From positions 62,001 to 126,000 of the forward strand of contig QBVC01000020.1 in NCBI GenBank assembly GCA_003058495.1: a stretch of DNA of 64,000 nt. The letters are read 5' to 3'. Made by a program: the position numbers and the translations under genes. Under the pieces are notes generated by a model. That model ran no database searches and was not told where the DNA came from. It was given only the letters and a program-made list of their open reading frames with translations. Shown here piece by piece: positions 47,101-57,224 of this stretch. This stretch comes from a gamma proteobacterium symbiont of Ctena orbiculata. GTDB taxonomy: Bacteria; Pseudomonadota; Gammaproteobacteria; Chromatiales; Chromatiaceae. Numbering within the stretch: the first letter of the stretch is position 1; every line of letters begins with the position of its first letter.

Positions 47101-47571
47101 CTAGATCTCTTTTGCCAAGGTTGCGACTATGTCCTGGTGGGCATCGGCACCGATCTCCTTACGCAGGATCTTCTCGGCACCGGTCACTGCCAGCAGGCCG
47201 ATCTTCTCGCGCAGCTGTTCCCGCGCCCGATTGGCCTCCTGCTCGATCTCCGCATGGGCGGCGGTGACAATACGCTCGCCTTCGACGCGCGCTGTGTCCT
47301 TGGATTCATCGATTATTTCAGCTGCCCGCTTCTGCGCCTGGGCGACGATCTCCGCGGCCTGGGCCTTGGCTTCGTGCAATACATCCTTGGCGCGCTCCTT
47401 TGCAAGCTCCTGCTCGTGCTGACCGCGCTCGGCGGCCGCCAGGCCGTCGGCAATCTCCTTTTTGCGGGTCTCCAGTGCAGCCATGATCGGGGTCCAGACG
47501 AATTTCATCGTGAACCACACGAACACCGCGAATGCAAGCAGCTGACCTATAAGCGTCAGATTGATGTTCAT
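47101..47571 (-). CDS. atpF: ATP synthase b subunit
   Basis: 156 residues. One N-terminal membrane helix (LIGQLLAFAVFVWFTMKFVW) is followed by a long charged coiled coil (KEIADGLAAAERGQHEQELAKERA), as expected for the peripheral stalk. The length is the same as in E. coli. Confidence 0.96.
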   Translation of the reverse strand: MNINLTLIGQLLAFAVFVWFTMKFVWTPIMAALETRKKEIADGLAAAERGQHEQELAKERAKDVLHEAKAQAAEIVAQAQKRAAEIIDESKDTARVEGERIVTAAHAEIEQEANRAREQLREKIGLLAVTGAEKILRKEIGADAHQDIVATLAKEI

Positions 47572-47626
47572 CCCGGAATTACCTCTCGTTGGACGAGATG
47601 ATGGTGAGTTCGCTCAATGGCCCGGA

Positions 47627-47887
<261 letters not shown>

Positions 47888-47899
47888 TTAAAGGTTAAA

Positions 47900-49149
<1,250 letters not shown>

Positions 49150-49198
49150 TCCGGTTTCCCGGTACCCTTAGTATGAGCCTAACCAGCAAGGAGGGAGG

Positions 49199-49227
49199 AG
49201 TATAAGGGGTCTGAGATATAAGGTCAA
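49199..49227 (-). promoter_or_regulatory. Sigma70 promoter of the atp operon
   Basis: On the minus strand a -35 TTGACC (49227-49222) and a -10 TATACT (49204-49199) are separated by exactly 17 bases. Transcription would start near 49192, about 43 bases before atpI. Confidence 0.8.
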
Positions 49228-49359
49228 AGGATAGATGTATAAATTTTTTCACATAGGGGATTTTTTTACTGCGGGGATCTGCACCGGCCAACGATGGCGT
49301 CAGGCCGGTGTTTATCTAAGCTCCTGTTACCCCTCGGTATTGGCCGAATCTGGAGTGAT

Positions 49360-49731
49360 TCAACGATACCTGCGGTTGGGCGAGGCCCCTGGACCGCCCC
49401 TCGGCCCGGGTGGATTCTCCCAGTTGGTGCCCGGCCCGCCCTTCGGTCCCGGCGGATTGTTGTCGCGGTCATAATAGCGGTGGCGATAGGGCCGATGGTA
49501 ATACCAACCCGCACCCGGCCCCCCCACCGGCCCGGGTGGATTGACCCGGTAGCGGTAACGCCGATCGGGTGAGGCCCCCGGGCCGCCTTCCGGCCCTGGC
49601 GGATTCTCCCAATTGGTACCCGGCCCTCCCACCGGTCCCGGTGGATTGTCGTCGGGGTCCTGGGCATATCCGAGCTGTGAGAAAAATATCAATACGACCG
49701 ACAACGAAAACAGTCTGCCTCTTTGCTTCAC
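49360..49731 (-). CDS. Secreted Pro/Gly-rich repeat protein
   Basis: 123 residues. A signal peptide (about 1-23, ending GYA) precedes a mature part built of five NPPGPxGGPG units at roughly 29, 43, 64, 92 and 106. The order is symmetrical: a pair separated by TNWE and ending ASPxRRYR at each side, with one central unit followed by a Tyr/His/Arg-rich spacer (WYYHRPYRHRYYD). The composition suggests an extended, collagen- or wall-like secreted polypeptide. No function can be assigned. It lies upstream of atpI on the same strand. Confidence 0.75.
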   Translation of the reverse strand: MKQRGRLFSLSVVLIFFSQLGYAQDPDDNPPGPVGGPGTNWENPPGPEGGPGASPDRRYRYRVNPPGPVGGPGAGWYYHRPYRHRYYDRDNNPPGPKGGPGTNWENPPGPRGGPGASPNRRYR

Positions 49732-49850
49732 ACTACTCTCCCTATTCTTAAATATGCATGTTGTTCACAGACCCTGCATAGCTACAGGGGTAGCGCTGAA
49801 TAATTCAGCGCTTCGCTAAGCATAGTAGAGCCGTCCCGGTTCCACACCCA

Positions 49851-50261
49851 TCACTCGGGCACCCCTTGCCACAGCATTTCATATCCCACCTCATAGGTGT
49901 CGTCACAAAAATCGGCGAGGGCGGAAAACTTCTCCTTGAACAGCCGATCCGCATGGGAGCGCTCATGTTGATCGAACGACTGCCAGTAGGTGACGATGAC
50001 GATATCCCCCATGTTCTGATTCACCCGCCTGTTCTTGTGGCTGTCGTCGGCCCCAACCGTACCCTCCTCGGAGACGAAACCGGCATTGCGGTAGACCTGG
50101 CCGCCGATGAAGCCGCCGTTGTCATCGCCATAGTTGTTCTTGACCACATTGCACATCTCGCCAAGCAACAGCTCCACATCCTCGACCTTGACCCCGGATT
50201 TGAGATCCACAACATTGAACAACATGACGCAGCCAAACGGAATTTCTATTGGATGAAACAT
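49851..50261 (-). CDS. Small alpha-beta-barrel-like protein, monooxygenase-like fold
   Basis: 136 residues from ATG 50261, preceded by AGAGGA at 6 bases. The pattern GCVMLFNVVDLKSG, GFIGGQVYRNAG and GDIVIVTYWQSFDQHERSHAD resembles antibiotic-biosynthesis-monooxygenase-type dimeric barrels (strand, helix, GF..GQ.. strand, then a W-x2-F/H-x2-H helix). No cofactor site is evident. The role is unknown. Confidence 0.65.
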   Translation of the reverse strand: MFHPIEIPFGCVMLFNVVDLKSGVKVEDVELLLGEMCNVVKNNYGDDNGGFIGGQVYRNAGFVSEEGTVGADDSHKNRRVNQNMGDIVIVTYWQSFDQHERSHADRLFKEKFSALADFCDDTYEVGYEMLWQGVPE

Positions 50262-50542
50262 AGACAATCCTCTCTACTAGCAGTTTGAGAACCCAGCATA
50301 AGCGGTTCTAAGCCGATAATTAACACCGATGAATTTAAGTTAACTTTGTTTAACCATATTCCTGTCTGCTTGATACAAGTCTACCCGGTATAAAGTTTAC
50401 CTGAACGGATTTACAGCCTTTTTACGCCCAGGTTTTGACCACCCCAGCGTAATATATAGAGCCGTTTATACTGCCTATACTCAGGTGTAGGAAGACCCGA
50501 AAAAGGCAAAAAGGGCTTTCTCAACCACACGGAGGTAGAGAC

Positions 50543-50899
50543 ATGCAACCGAAACTAAAAAGGGTGATCAGGTTCGGTTCGAGGGGTGATGATGTGGTGC
50601 AGGTACAGGAATGCCTGAACATAGCCGTTACCACAAAACCCGGACTTAAAGTCGACGGTGACTTTGGTCCCAAAACAGCCGCCAGAACCCGGCAATTTCA
50701 ACTTAAAAACAGACTCAAACCAGACGGCTCATGCGGAGAGAATACCTGGAGCAAAATGATGCTGGCGGTAGCCAAACAGGCTCAAAAGCATGGAAACCAC
50801 AACATAATGGGACCGGACCGAAAACCTGGGCAGAAAATGAAAACGGACCCAAGACCGGGACAAAAGATGAGGCCGGACCGATATCCTGGGCAAAAGTGA
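50543..50899 (+). CDS. Peptidoglycan-binding domain protein with repeat tail
   Basis: 118 residues, preceded by GGAGGTAG. Residues 8-75 form a PG_binding_1 domain (GSRGDDVVQVQECLN, VDGDFGPKTAARTRQFQ, LKPDGSCGENTW). The last 30 residues are three near-copies of a ten-residue unit with PGQK in common (DRKPGQKMK, DPRPGQKMR, DRYPGQK). No signal peptide is seen, so export is uncertain. It is convergent with parB. Confidence 0.75.
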   Translation: MQPKLKRVIRFGSRGDDVVQVQECLNIAVTTKPGLKVDGDFGPKTAARTRQFQLKNRLKPDGSCGENTWSKMMLAVAKQAQKHGNHNIMGPDRKPGQKMKTDPRPGQKMRPDRYPGQK

Positions 50900-50924
50900 A
50901 AGTGGTAGCAACCGGTTCCCCGTC

Positions 50925-51812
50925 TTACTTGATATGGTCGAGGATCCCCTCGAGCTCATCCAGGCTGTTGTAGCCGATGATCAGTTTGCCTTTGCCCTTG
51001 CTCCCCTGCTGCAGATCGACCTTGGCGCCGAGCTTCTCCGAGAGGTCGGTGACCAGGCGGCGGATATCGGGATCCATGGTCTGGCCGGGGCGGGGGGGCT
51101 TCGGCTTCTCCCCCTGATTCTGCAGCTTGCGTACCAGGCGCTCGGTCTCGCGCACCGAGAGTCCCTGCGCGGCCACCTGGTTTGCCGCCCGGGTCTGCAG
51201 CTCTCCCTTGAGGCCGAGCAGGCTGCGGGCATGGCCCATCTCGAGGCGTCCGCTCTCCACCAGGGTCTTGACCTCCTCGTTGAGTTCCAGCAGGCGCAGC
51301 AGGTTGGTCACCGTGGTCCGGGACTTGCCCACCGCCTTGGCCACCTCCTGATGGGTCAGGCCGAACTCCAGCAATAGCCGGCTCAGGGCGTTGGCCTCCT
51401 CCAGGGGATTGAGGTCCTCCCGTTGGATGTTCTCGATCAGGCCCATCGCCATGGCGGCCTCTTCGGTGACATCCTTGATCACCACCGGGATCTCATCCAA
51501 CCCCGCCTGCTGGGCGGCGCGCCATCGCCGCTCACCTGCGATCAGTTCATAGCGCTCGTTCTCCACCGGACGCACCACCACCGGTTGAATCACCCCCTGG
51601 GCCGCGATCGAGTCGGCCAGTTCGCGCAGGCTGTCGGCGTCGAACTCCCGCCTAGGCTGGTAACGGCCGCGCTGGATCAGGTCGAGGGGCAGCCGCTGCA
51701 GATTGTCCCGGTTGACGCCGCCAGGGGGAGCCGATTTCTCTTCGGCCTCGGCCTGCATGCCCCCCAGCAATGCGTCGAGACCGCGGCCCAATCCTCTTTT
51801 CTTTGTCGCCAT
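50925..51812 (-). CDS. parB: Chromosome partitioning protein ParB
   Basis: 295 residues. The N-terminus RGLGRGLDALLGG is typical. The ParB/Srx CTP-binding domain contains GRYQPR and GERRWRAAQ, and a helix-turn-helix has LTHQEVAKAVGKSRTTVTNLLRLL for parS binding. A C-terminal dimerisation domain ends the protein. It is 13 bases downstream of parA. Confidence 0.97.
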   Translation of the reverse strand: MATKKRGLGRGLDALLGGMQAEAEEKSAPPGGVNRDNLQRLPLDLIQRGRYQPRREFDADSLRELADSIAAQGVIQPVVVRPVENERYELIAGERRWRAAQQAGLDEIPVVIKDVTEEAAMAMGLIENIQREDLNPLEEANALSRLLLEFGLTHQEVAKAVGKSRTTVTNLLRLLELNEEVKTLVESGRLEMGHARSLLGLKGELQTRAANQVAAQGLSVRETERLVRKLQNQGEKPKPPRPGQTMDPDIRRLVTDLSEKLGAKVDLQQGSKGKGKLIIGYNSLDELEGILDHIK

Positions 51813-51825
51813 ATCGCTCTGTCCG

Positions 51826-52617
51826 TCAGGCTGTTTGGGGTTGCATATCGCGCATGCGGTGTCTTCTCAACAGCTCGCTGGCCAGGGCCAGATAGGCGGT
51901 CGCACCCCGGGACTGTTTGTCGTAGAGCAGCACCGGTATGCCGTGGCTGGGCGCCTCGGCAACGCGGACATTGCGCGGGATGATGGTGTTGAAGACGGCC
52001 TCCTTGAAGTGGGAGAGCAGCTGTCCGGAGACATCGATCGCCAGGTTGTTGCGCGGATCGTGCATGGTGCGCAGAAAACCCTCGATCTGCAGCGCCTGGT
52101 TGAGATGGGAGCGGATCTGTTCCACCGTGTTCATCAGCGCGGTGAGACCCTCGAGGGCGTAGTATTCGGTCTGGATGGGGATCAGCACCCCGTCCGCCGC
52201 CACCAGGGCGTTGAGGGTAAGCATGTTCAGCGAAGGCGGACAGTCGACCAGGATATAGTCGTAGCTGTCCTTTGCCTGCGCCAGCGCCATATCGAGACGC
52301 TTCTCCCGCATCGAGCTGCTCATCAGACCGACCTCCGCCGCGGTCAGGTCCCCGTTCGCGGGCAGCACGTCGAAGTTGGCGTCCGGTGCCGGTTGAATGG
52401 CATCCCGCAGCGACGAATCCCCCAGCAGCACTTCACAGCTGGAGTTTTGCAGATTGTGCTTGTCGATCCCGCTGCCCATGCTGGCATTGCCCTGTGGATC
52501 CATATCCACCAACAGCACCCGCTTCTTCATGGCGGCGAGGGAGGCTGCCAGGTTGACCGTGGTTGTGGTTTTGCCGACACCGCCTTTCTGATTGGCGATT
52601 GAGATTGTGTAACCCAT
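51826..52617 (-). CDS. parA: Chromosome partitioning ATPase ParA
   Basis: 263 residues. Deviant Walker A KGGVGKTT is at 11-18, followed by [13 protein letters not shown] and [14 protein letters not shown]. It moves ParB-parS complexes along the nucleoid. It follows rsmG by about 74 bases, the usual gammaproteobacterial order. Confidence 0.97.
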   Translation of the reverse strand: MGYTISIANQKGGVGKTTTTVNLAASLAAMKKRVLLVDMDPQGNASMGSGIDKHNLQNSSCEVLLGDSSLRDAIQPAPDANFDVLPANGDLTAAEVGLMSSSMREKRLDMALAQAKDSYDYILVDCPPSLNMLTLNALVAADGVLIPIQTEYYALEGLTALMNTVEQIRSHLNQALQIEGFLRTMHDPRNNLAIDVSGQLLSHFKEAVFNTIIPRNVRVAEAPSHGIPVLLYDKQSRGATAYLALASELLRRHRMRDMQPQTA

Positions 52618-52691
52618 GGCGTAATTCGGTTCCGCGATGACAGGAACTTCCTATCATAACGGCACTGCCGTTGAAGGTGGTACCCTTTCTG

Positions 52692-53375
52692 TCACTTTTG
52701 CTGACTTTCAACAGCCTGAAGGGGATCCTCCGGCGCCCGCCTGATCCGCACCAGGCAGCGCTCGCCTGCCACGAGGGGGACCTTCAGCGGCACCACCTCG
52801 CAGCTGAATCGGGCCGCCAGCTGGGCGATCTCCTGCGCCGGGACAGCCCCCTTCATGGCGAGGATTTCTGAACCCTGGGCCCACAAGCCATCGCTCAGTG
52901 CGACCAGCTTCGGCAGGGAGGAGAAGGCGCGGGTGACGATGACCGGAAAGGGGGCGTCGGGGCGATAGGCCTCGGCCCTGGCATGTAGCGGATCGATATT
53001 TTCCAGCCCCAGCTCAAGTTTCACCTGGCGCACGAAGCGTATCTTTTTGCTGTTGCCGTCGAGAAGCAGGAAACGGCTATCGGGTCGCATGATCGCCAGG
53101 GGTATCCCCGGCAGGCCTGCACCGGTGCCGAGATCGAGACAGTCGCCCCGCGGCAGATGGGGCAGCAGCACCAGGCTGTCCAGCAGATGGCGTCCGACCA
53201 TCTGCAGCGGATCGCGCACCGCGGTGAGATTATAGGCCCGGTTCCACTTCGAAAGCAGGGAGAGAAATGCGATCAAATGCGCCTGCTGACGGCTGTCGAT
53301 CGCCAGGCCCATCTCCTCGGCGCCGGCCAGGAGACGCTCCCGGCAGGCGGTTTCGTTGACTCTGATCCCGGCCAT
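52692..53375 (-). CDS. rsmG: 16S rRNA (guanine-527-N7) methyltransferase
   Basis: 227 residues. Family parts KWNRAYNLTAVRDP (about 43-56) and the SAM-binding LDLGTGAGLPGIPLAI (80-95) are present, then RAEAYRPDAPFPVIVTRAFSS. It modifies G527 of 16S rRNA. Its ATG overlaps the mnmG stop by one base (TGATG), showing translational coupling. Confidence 0.96.
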   Translation of the reverse strand: MAGIRVNETACRERLLAGAEEMGLAIDSRQQAHLIAFLSLLSKWNRAYNLTAVRDPLQMVGRHLLDSLVLLPHLPRGDCLDLGTGAGLPGIPLAIMRPDSRFLLLDGNSKKIRFVRQVKLELGLENIDPLHARAEAYRPDAPFPVIVTRAFSSLPKLVALSDGLWAQGSEILAMKGAVPAQEIAQLAARFSCEVVPLKVPLVAGERCLVRIRRAPEDPLQAVESQQK

Positions 53376-55249
53376 CAGGCGGAGCGTTTTTTCAGGTGGA
53401 TCAGCAGCAGGGAGAGCGCCGCCGGGGTGACGCCGGCGATGCGCCCGGCCTGGCCGAGGGTCTGGGGACGGTGGCGCTGCAGTTTCTCCCTCACCTCGGA
53501 CGAGAGTCCGCGCACCGTGGCATAGTCGAGGTCAAGGGGCAGGGATACCGCCTCGTTGGCGCGCTGTCTCTCTATCTCTCCCTGCTGGCGATCGATGTAG
53601 CCGGCATACTTTGCCTGGATCTCCAGCTGTTCGATGACCTGGGGATCGTCTTCACCCGGCCCCAGTTTGTCCAGGCGCATCAGCTGCCGGTACGCCACAT
53701 TCGGCCTGGCAAGGAGGTTGATGGCGCAGGCCTCTTTGGAAAGCGTGCCGCCCAACAGGGCTTCTGCCTGCAACGGCTCCACATCGCCGGGGGTCAGCCA
53801 GATCCCCTGCAGCCGCTGCTGCTCCCGCTCTATGGCCTCGCGCTTGCGCGCGAAGGCCTCCCAGCGACTGTCATCGACCAGGCCGAGATCGCGGCCAATC
53901 TGGGTCAGGCGAAGGTCGGCGTTGTCCTCGCGCAGCATCAGCCGGTACTCGGCGCGGCTGGTGAACATCCGGTAGGGCTCGATGGTACCCTGGGTGATCA
54001 GATCGTCGACCATCACCCCCAGATAGGCCTCGTCCCGCCGCGGCGTCCAAGGGGGCTGCTGGCGCTGGTGCAACACCGCGTTCACCCCGGCCAGCAGGCC
54101 CTGGGCGGCCGCCTCCTCGTAACCGGTGGTGCCGTTGATCTGGCCGGCGAAGAAGAGCCCCTCCATATGCTTGGACTGCAGCGAGGCCTGGAGATCGCGG
54201 GGATCGAAAAAGTCATACTCGATGGCGTAACCCGGCCGCGTAAGGTGGGCATTCTCGAATCCCTTCATGGAGCGGACCAGCCGGTGCTGGATATCGAAGG
54301 GCAGGCTGGTGGAGATGCCGTTGGGGTAGACCTCATGGGTATCCAGCCCTTCCGGCTCGATAAAGATCTGGTGCGACGCCTTGTCCGCAAAGCGCACGAT
54401 CTTGTCCTCGATGGAGGGGCAGTAGCGGGGGCCGACGCCCTCGATGACCCCGGTGTACATCGGCGAACGGGAGAGGCCGCCGCGGATGATGTCGTGGGTC
54501 TCCTGGTTGGTATGGGTGATATGGCAGCTCACCTGCCGGGGGTGTTCCCCGGCGGAGCCGAGAAAGGAGAAGACCGGGGTCGGGCTGTCGCCGGGCTGCG
54601 CCTGCAACAGCGAGTAGTCGATGCTGCGGCCATCGATGCGCGGCGGGGTACCGGTCTTCAACCGGTCGACCCGAAAGGGGAGTTCCCGCAGGCGACGGGA
54701 GAGGGCGTTCGCCGGGGGATCGCCGGCGCGGCCGCCTTCGTAGTTGGAGAGCCCGATATGGATCCTGCCGCCGAGAAAGGTGCCCACGGTGAGCACCACC
54801 GCCCGGGCGCTGAACTTCAGCCCCATCTGGGTGACAACCCCGGTTACCCGCTGCCGCTCCACCAGCAGGTCGTCCACCGCCTGCTGAAAGATCGCCAGGT
54901 TGGGCTGATTCTCCAGGGCTTGGCGTATCGCCGCCTTGTAGCGCACCCGGTCCGCCTGGGCGCGGGTGGCGCGCACGGCGGCCCCCTTGCGGGAGTTGAG
55001 AATGCGAAACTGAATCCCGCCGAGATCGGCCGCATGGGCCATAATACCGCCCAATGCATCCACCTCCTTCACCAGGTGGCCCTTGCCGATGCCGCCGATG
55101 GCGGGGTTGCAGCTCATCTGGCCGAGGGTTTCGATGTTATGGCTGAGCAGCAGCGTTCGCGCGCCCATGCGCGCCGCGGCCAACGCCGCCTCGGTGCCGG
55201 CATGTCCGCCGCCCACTACAATCACATCATAACTGTTGGTATAAAACAT
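53375..55249 (-). CDS. mnmG: tRNA uridine-5-carboxymethylaminomethyl modification enzyme MnmG
   Basis: 624 residues. FAD-binding [10 protein letters not shown] is at 13-22; [23 protein letters not shown] and [16 protein letters not shown] are family motifs. With MnmE it builds cmnm5 at tRNA wobble uridines. The mnmE gene usually upstream is not here; a MoxR operon lies there in the opposite direction. Confidence 0.98.
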   Translation of the reverse strand: MFYTNSYDVIVVGGGHAGTEAALAAARMGARTLLLSHNIETLGQMSCNPAIGGIGKGHLVKEVDALGGIMAHAADLGGIQFRILNSRKGAAVRATRAQADRVRYKAAIRQALENQPNLAIFQQAVDDLLVERQRVTGVVTQMGLKFSARAVVLTVGTFLGGRIHIGLSNYEGGRAGDPPANALSRRLRELPFRVDRLKTGTPPRIDGRSIDYSLLQAQPGDSPTPVFSFLGSAGEHPRQVSCHITHTNQETHDIIRGGLSRSPMYTGVIEGVGPRYCPSIEDKIVRFADKASHQIFIEPEGLDTHEVYPNGISTSLPFDIQHRLVRSMKGFENAHLTRPGYAIEYDFFDPRDLQASLQSKHMEGLFFAGQINGTTGYEEAAAQGLLAGVNAVLHQRQQPPWTPRRDEAYLGVMVDDLITQGTIEPYRMFTSRAEYRLMLREDNADLRLTQIGRDLGLVDDSRWEAFARKREAIEREQQRLQGIWLTPGDVEPLQAEALLGGTLSKEACAINLLARPNVAYRQLMRLDKLGPGEDDPQVIEQLEIQAKYAGYIDRQQGEIERQRANEAVSLPLDLDYATVRGLSSEVREKLQRHRPQTLGQAGRIAGVTPAALSLLLIHLKKRSA

Positions 55250-55333
55250 GGGTCACTGATTGGCCGCCAAGGCAAAATGTTCAACAATGGGAAACGGCCA
55301 TTTTAGCCGATTCCACAGACACCACGGAAATCT

Positions 55334-56251
55334 ATGAGTGCCGAACTGCGAAGGGTTATTGAAGCCGCCGGTAATATCCTATTGGGCAAACAGGAGGTGG
55401 TTAAGCTATCGCTGGCCTGTCTCCTGGCGCGGGGTCACCTGTTGATCGAGGATCTCCCCGGGGTCGGCAAGACAACCCTCGCCCATACCCTGGCCCAGAT
55501 GCTGGGGCTTCACTACCAGCGCATCCAGTTCACCAGTGATCTGCTCCCCTCGGATATCGTCGGCGTATCGATCTTTGAGCGAAGCGAGCAGCGTTTTCAG
55601 TTCCATCCCGGCCCGATCTTCGCCCAGCTGGTGCTGGCGGATGAGATCAACCGCGCCACACCCAAGGCCCAAAGCGCGCTGCTGGAGGCGATGGAGGAGC
55701 GCCAGGTCACCACGGACGGGGTCACCCACGGTCTGCCTGAACCCTTTTTTGTCATCGCCACGCAAAACCCCAGCCACCAGGTCGGCACCTTTCCCCTGCC
55801 GGAATCACAACTCGACCGCTTCCTGATGCGCCTGCGCATCGGTTATCCCGAACGCGCCGCGGAGAGGGATCTGCTCAGCGGTGAGGATCGCCGGCAGATA
55901 CTGAAACGAGCGGGGGCGGTGATTGACAGCCAACGACTTGCCGAGTATCAGCAACGGGTCTCGGCGATCCATGTCTCGGACGCCTTGATCGACTATTGCC
56001 AGGATATCCTTGCATTCAGCAGAGACTCCGCCGACTACCGTCATGGCCTCTCCCCGCGCGCCGGACTGGCGATCCTGCAGGGCGCCAGGGCTTGGGCGTT
56101 GATCGAGGGCCGCAAACTGGTGTTGCCCGAAGACCTGCAGGCCGTCCTGCCCGCCACCATCGGCCATCGGCTGCAGCCGGCGGGGGATAGCGCCGAGCCT
56201 CACGGGGAGAGCCTGGTGATGAACCTGATCGGCTCCGTTCCCATACCCTGA
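55334..56251 (+). CDS. MoxR-family AAA+ ATPase
   Basis: 305 residues. Walker A LPGVGKTT (41-48), Walker B LVLADEINRATPKAQSALLEAMEE (from about 99), sensor-1 ATQNP, and a C-terminal lid with SPRAGLAILQGARAWALIEGR. MoxR ATPases act as chaperones, often for VWA or DUF58 partners. It is 2 bases before the DUF58 gene, so the two are co-translated. Confidence 0.94.
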   Translation: MSAELRRVIEAAGNILLGKQEVVKLSLACLLARGHLLIEDLPGVGKTTLAHTLAQMLGLHYQRIQFTSDLLPSDIVGVSIFERSEQRFQFHPGPIFAQLVLADEINRATPKAQSALLEAMEERQVTTDGVTHGLPEPFFVIATQNPSHQVGTFPLPESQLDRFLMRLRIGYPERAAERDLLSGEDRRQILKRAGAVIDSQRLAEYQQRVSAIHVSDALIDYCQDILAFSRDSADYRHGLSPRAGLAILQGARAWALIEGRKLVLPEDLQAVLPATIGHRLQPAGDSAEPHGESLVMNLIGSVPIP

Positions 56252-56252
56252 G

Positions 56253-57224
56253 ATGGCCGCACCGCTCACAGCAGATTGGCTGCAGCGACTGCGCCGAAGG
56301 GCGAAACCCGAGTCGCGGGGCCGGGTGCGGATCGTGCCGCGCAGCATCTATATCCTGCCGACCCGGCAGGGAATGCTGTTGGCGCTGCTGCTGCTGCTGA
56401 TGCTGGCCGGCTCGATCAATTACGGCAGCAATCTGGGACACCTGATGACCTTTCTCCTCGGCGGTCTCTGGCTGGTCACCATTCTCCATACCTGGCGAAA
56501 CCTGCTCGGACTCTCGATACAGCCGGGGGAGGCCGCCCCCGTCTTCGCGGGCCAGACCGCCGATTTCACCCTCCGGGTATTGAACCACGACGGATCAAGC
56601 CGGTACGGTATCGCGCTCGGCGCCAGGAAGCGGCCCGGCGGCAGCGTGGACATCCCGGCAGACTCAGGTTCGGAACTGCATATAGCGGTCAAGACCGAAC
56701 GACGCGGGATACTGCCCATACCGGAAATCACCATCCAGACCAGCTTTCCTTTCGGCCTGTTCCGTGCCTGGAGCTATGCCCGCCTCGACCTCAGCTGTCT
56801 CGTCTACCCGAAACCGGCGGCGCGGGGAGAACCGCCGACCCTGGCGATCTACAACCATAGCGACAGCGGTGACCGGGGGGTGGGCGCCGATGACTTCATC
56901 GGCCTGCGCGGCTACCGGCTGGGGGATTCACCGCGACAGATCGACTGGAAGGCCCACGCCAGAGAGCGCGGACTGATGAGCAAACAGTTTGGCGGCGACC
57001 GCAGCGAACAGGTCAGTCTCGATTGGGAACTGCTGCAAGGGTATGACACGGAAGAGCGTCTCAGCCTGCTTTGCCGATTTATCCTGCAGGCGGAAGAGCG
57101 GGAGCAATCCTACAGTCTGCGGATGCCGCAGGAGAAGATCCCCACGGGCTCGGGGCCGCGCCACCAACAGCGCTGCCTCTCGCTGCTGGCACGCCACGGT
57201 CATGACGATGAAACAGCCGGTTGA
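56253..57224 (+). CDS. DUF58 domain protein
   Basis: 323 residues. Two adjacent membrane helices near 40-80 are followed by a periplasmic beta domain and then the DUF58 signature with FIGLRGYRLGDSPRQIDWKAHAR, where the invariant Arg, Gly-Asp and Asp-Trp-Lys residues are kept. The family is usually encoded between MoxR and a transglutaminase, as here. Function unknown, perhaps in cell-envelope maintenance. Confidence 0.92.
   Translation: MAAPLTADWLQRLRRRAKPESRGRVRIVPRSIYILPTRQGMLLALLLLLMLAGSINYGSNLGHLMTFLLGGLWLVTILHTWRNLLGLSIQPGEAAPVFAGQTADFTLRVLNHDGSSRYGIALGARKRPGGSVDIPADSGSELHIAVKTERRGILPIPEITIQTSFPFGLFRAWSYARLDLSCLVYPKPAARGEPPTLAIYNHSDSGDRGVGADDFIGLRGYRLGDSPRQIDWKAHARERGLMSKQFGGDRSEQVSLDWELLQGYDTEERLSLLCRFILQAEEREQSYSLRMPQEKIPTGSGPRHQQRCLSLLARHGHDDETAG

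Noticed and set aside
49266-49667. Alternative frames through the Pro/Gly repeat region
   Set aside because: Repetitive GC-rich DNA opens several frames; only the 49360-49731 frame has a signal peptide and regular motif spacing.
50925-55333. parS site or DnaA boxes near parAB-mnmG
   Set aside because: No match to TGTTTCACGTGAAACA or TTATCCACA was seen in the intergenic stretches, so no origin or parS is called.
56989-57201. N-terminal extension of the transglutaminase frame
   Set aside because: It lies wholly within the DUF58 gene and encodes a Cys/Arg-rich stretch with no helix pattern; the start at 57202 gives the expected membrane segments.
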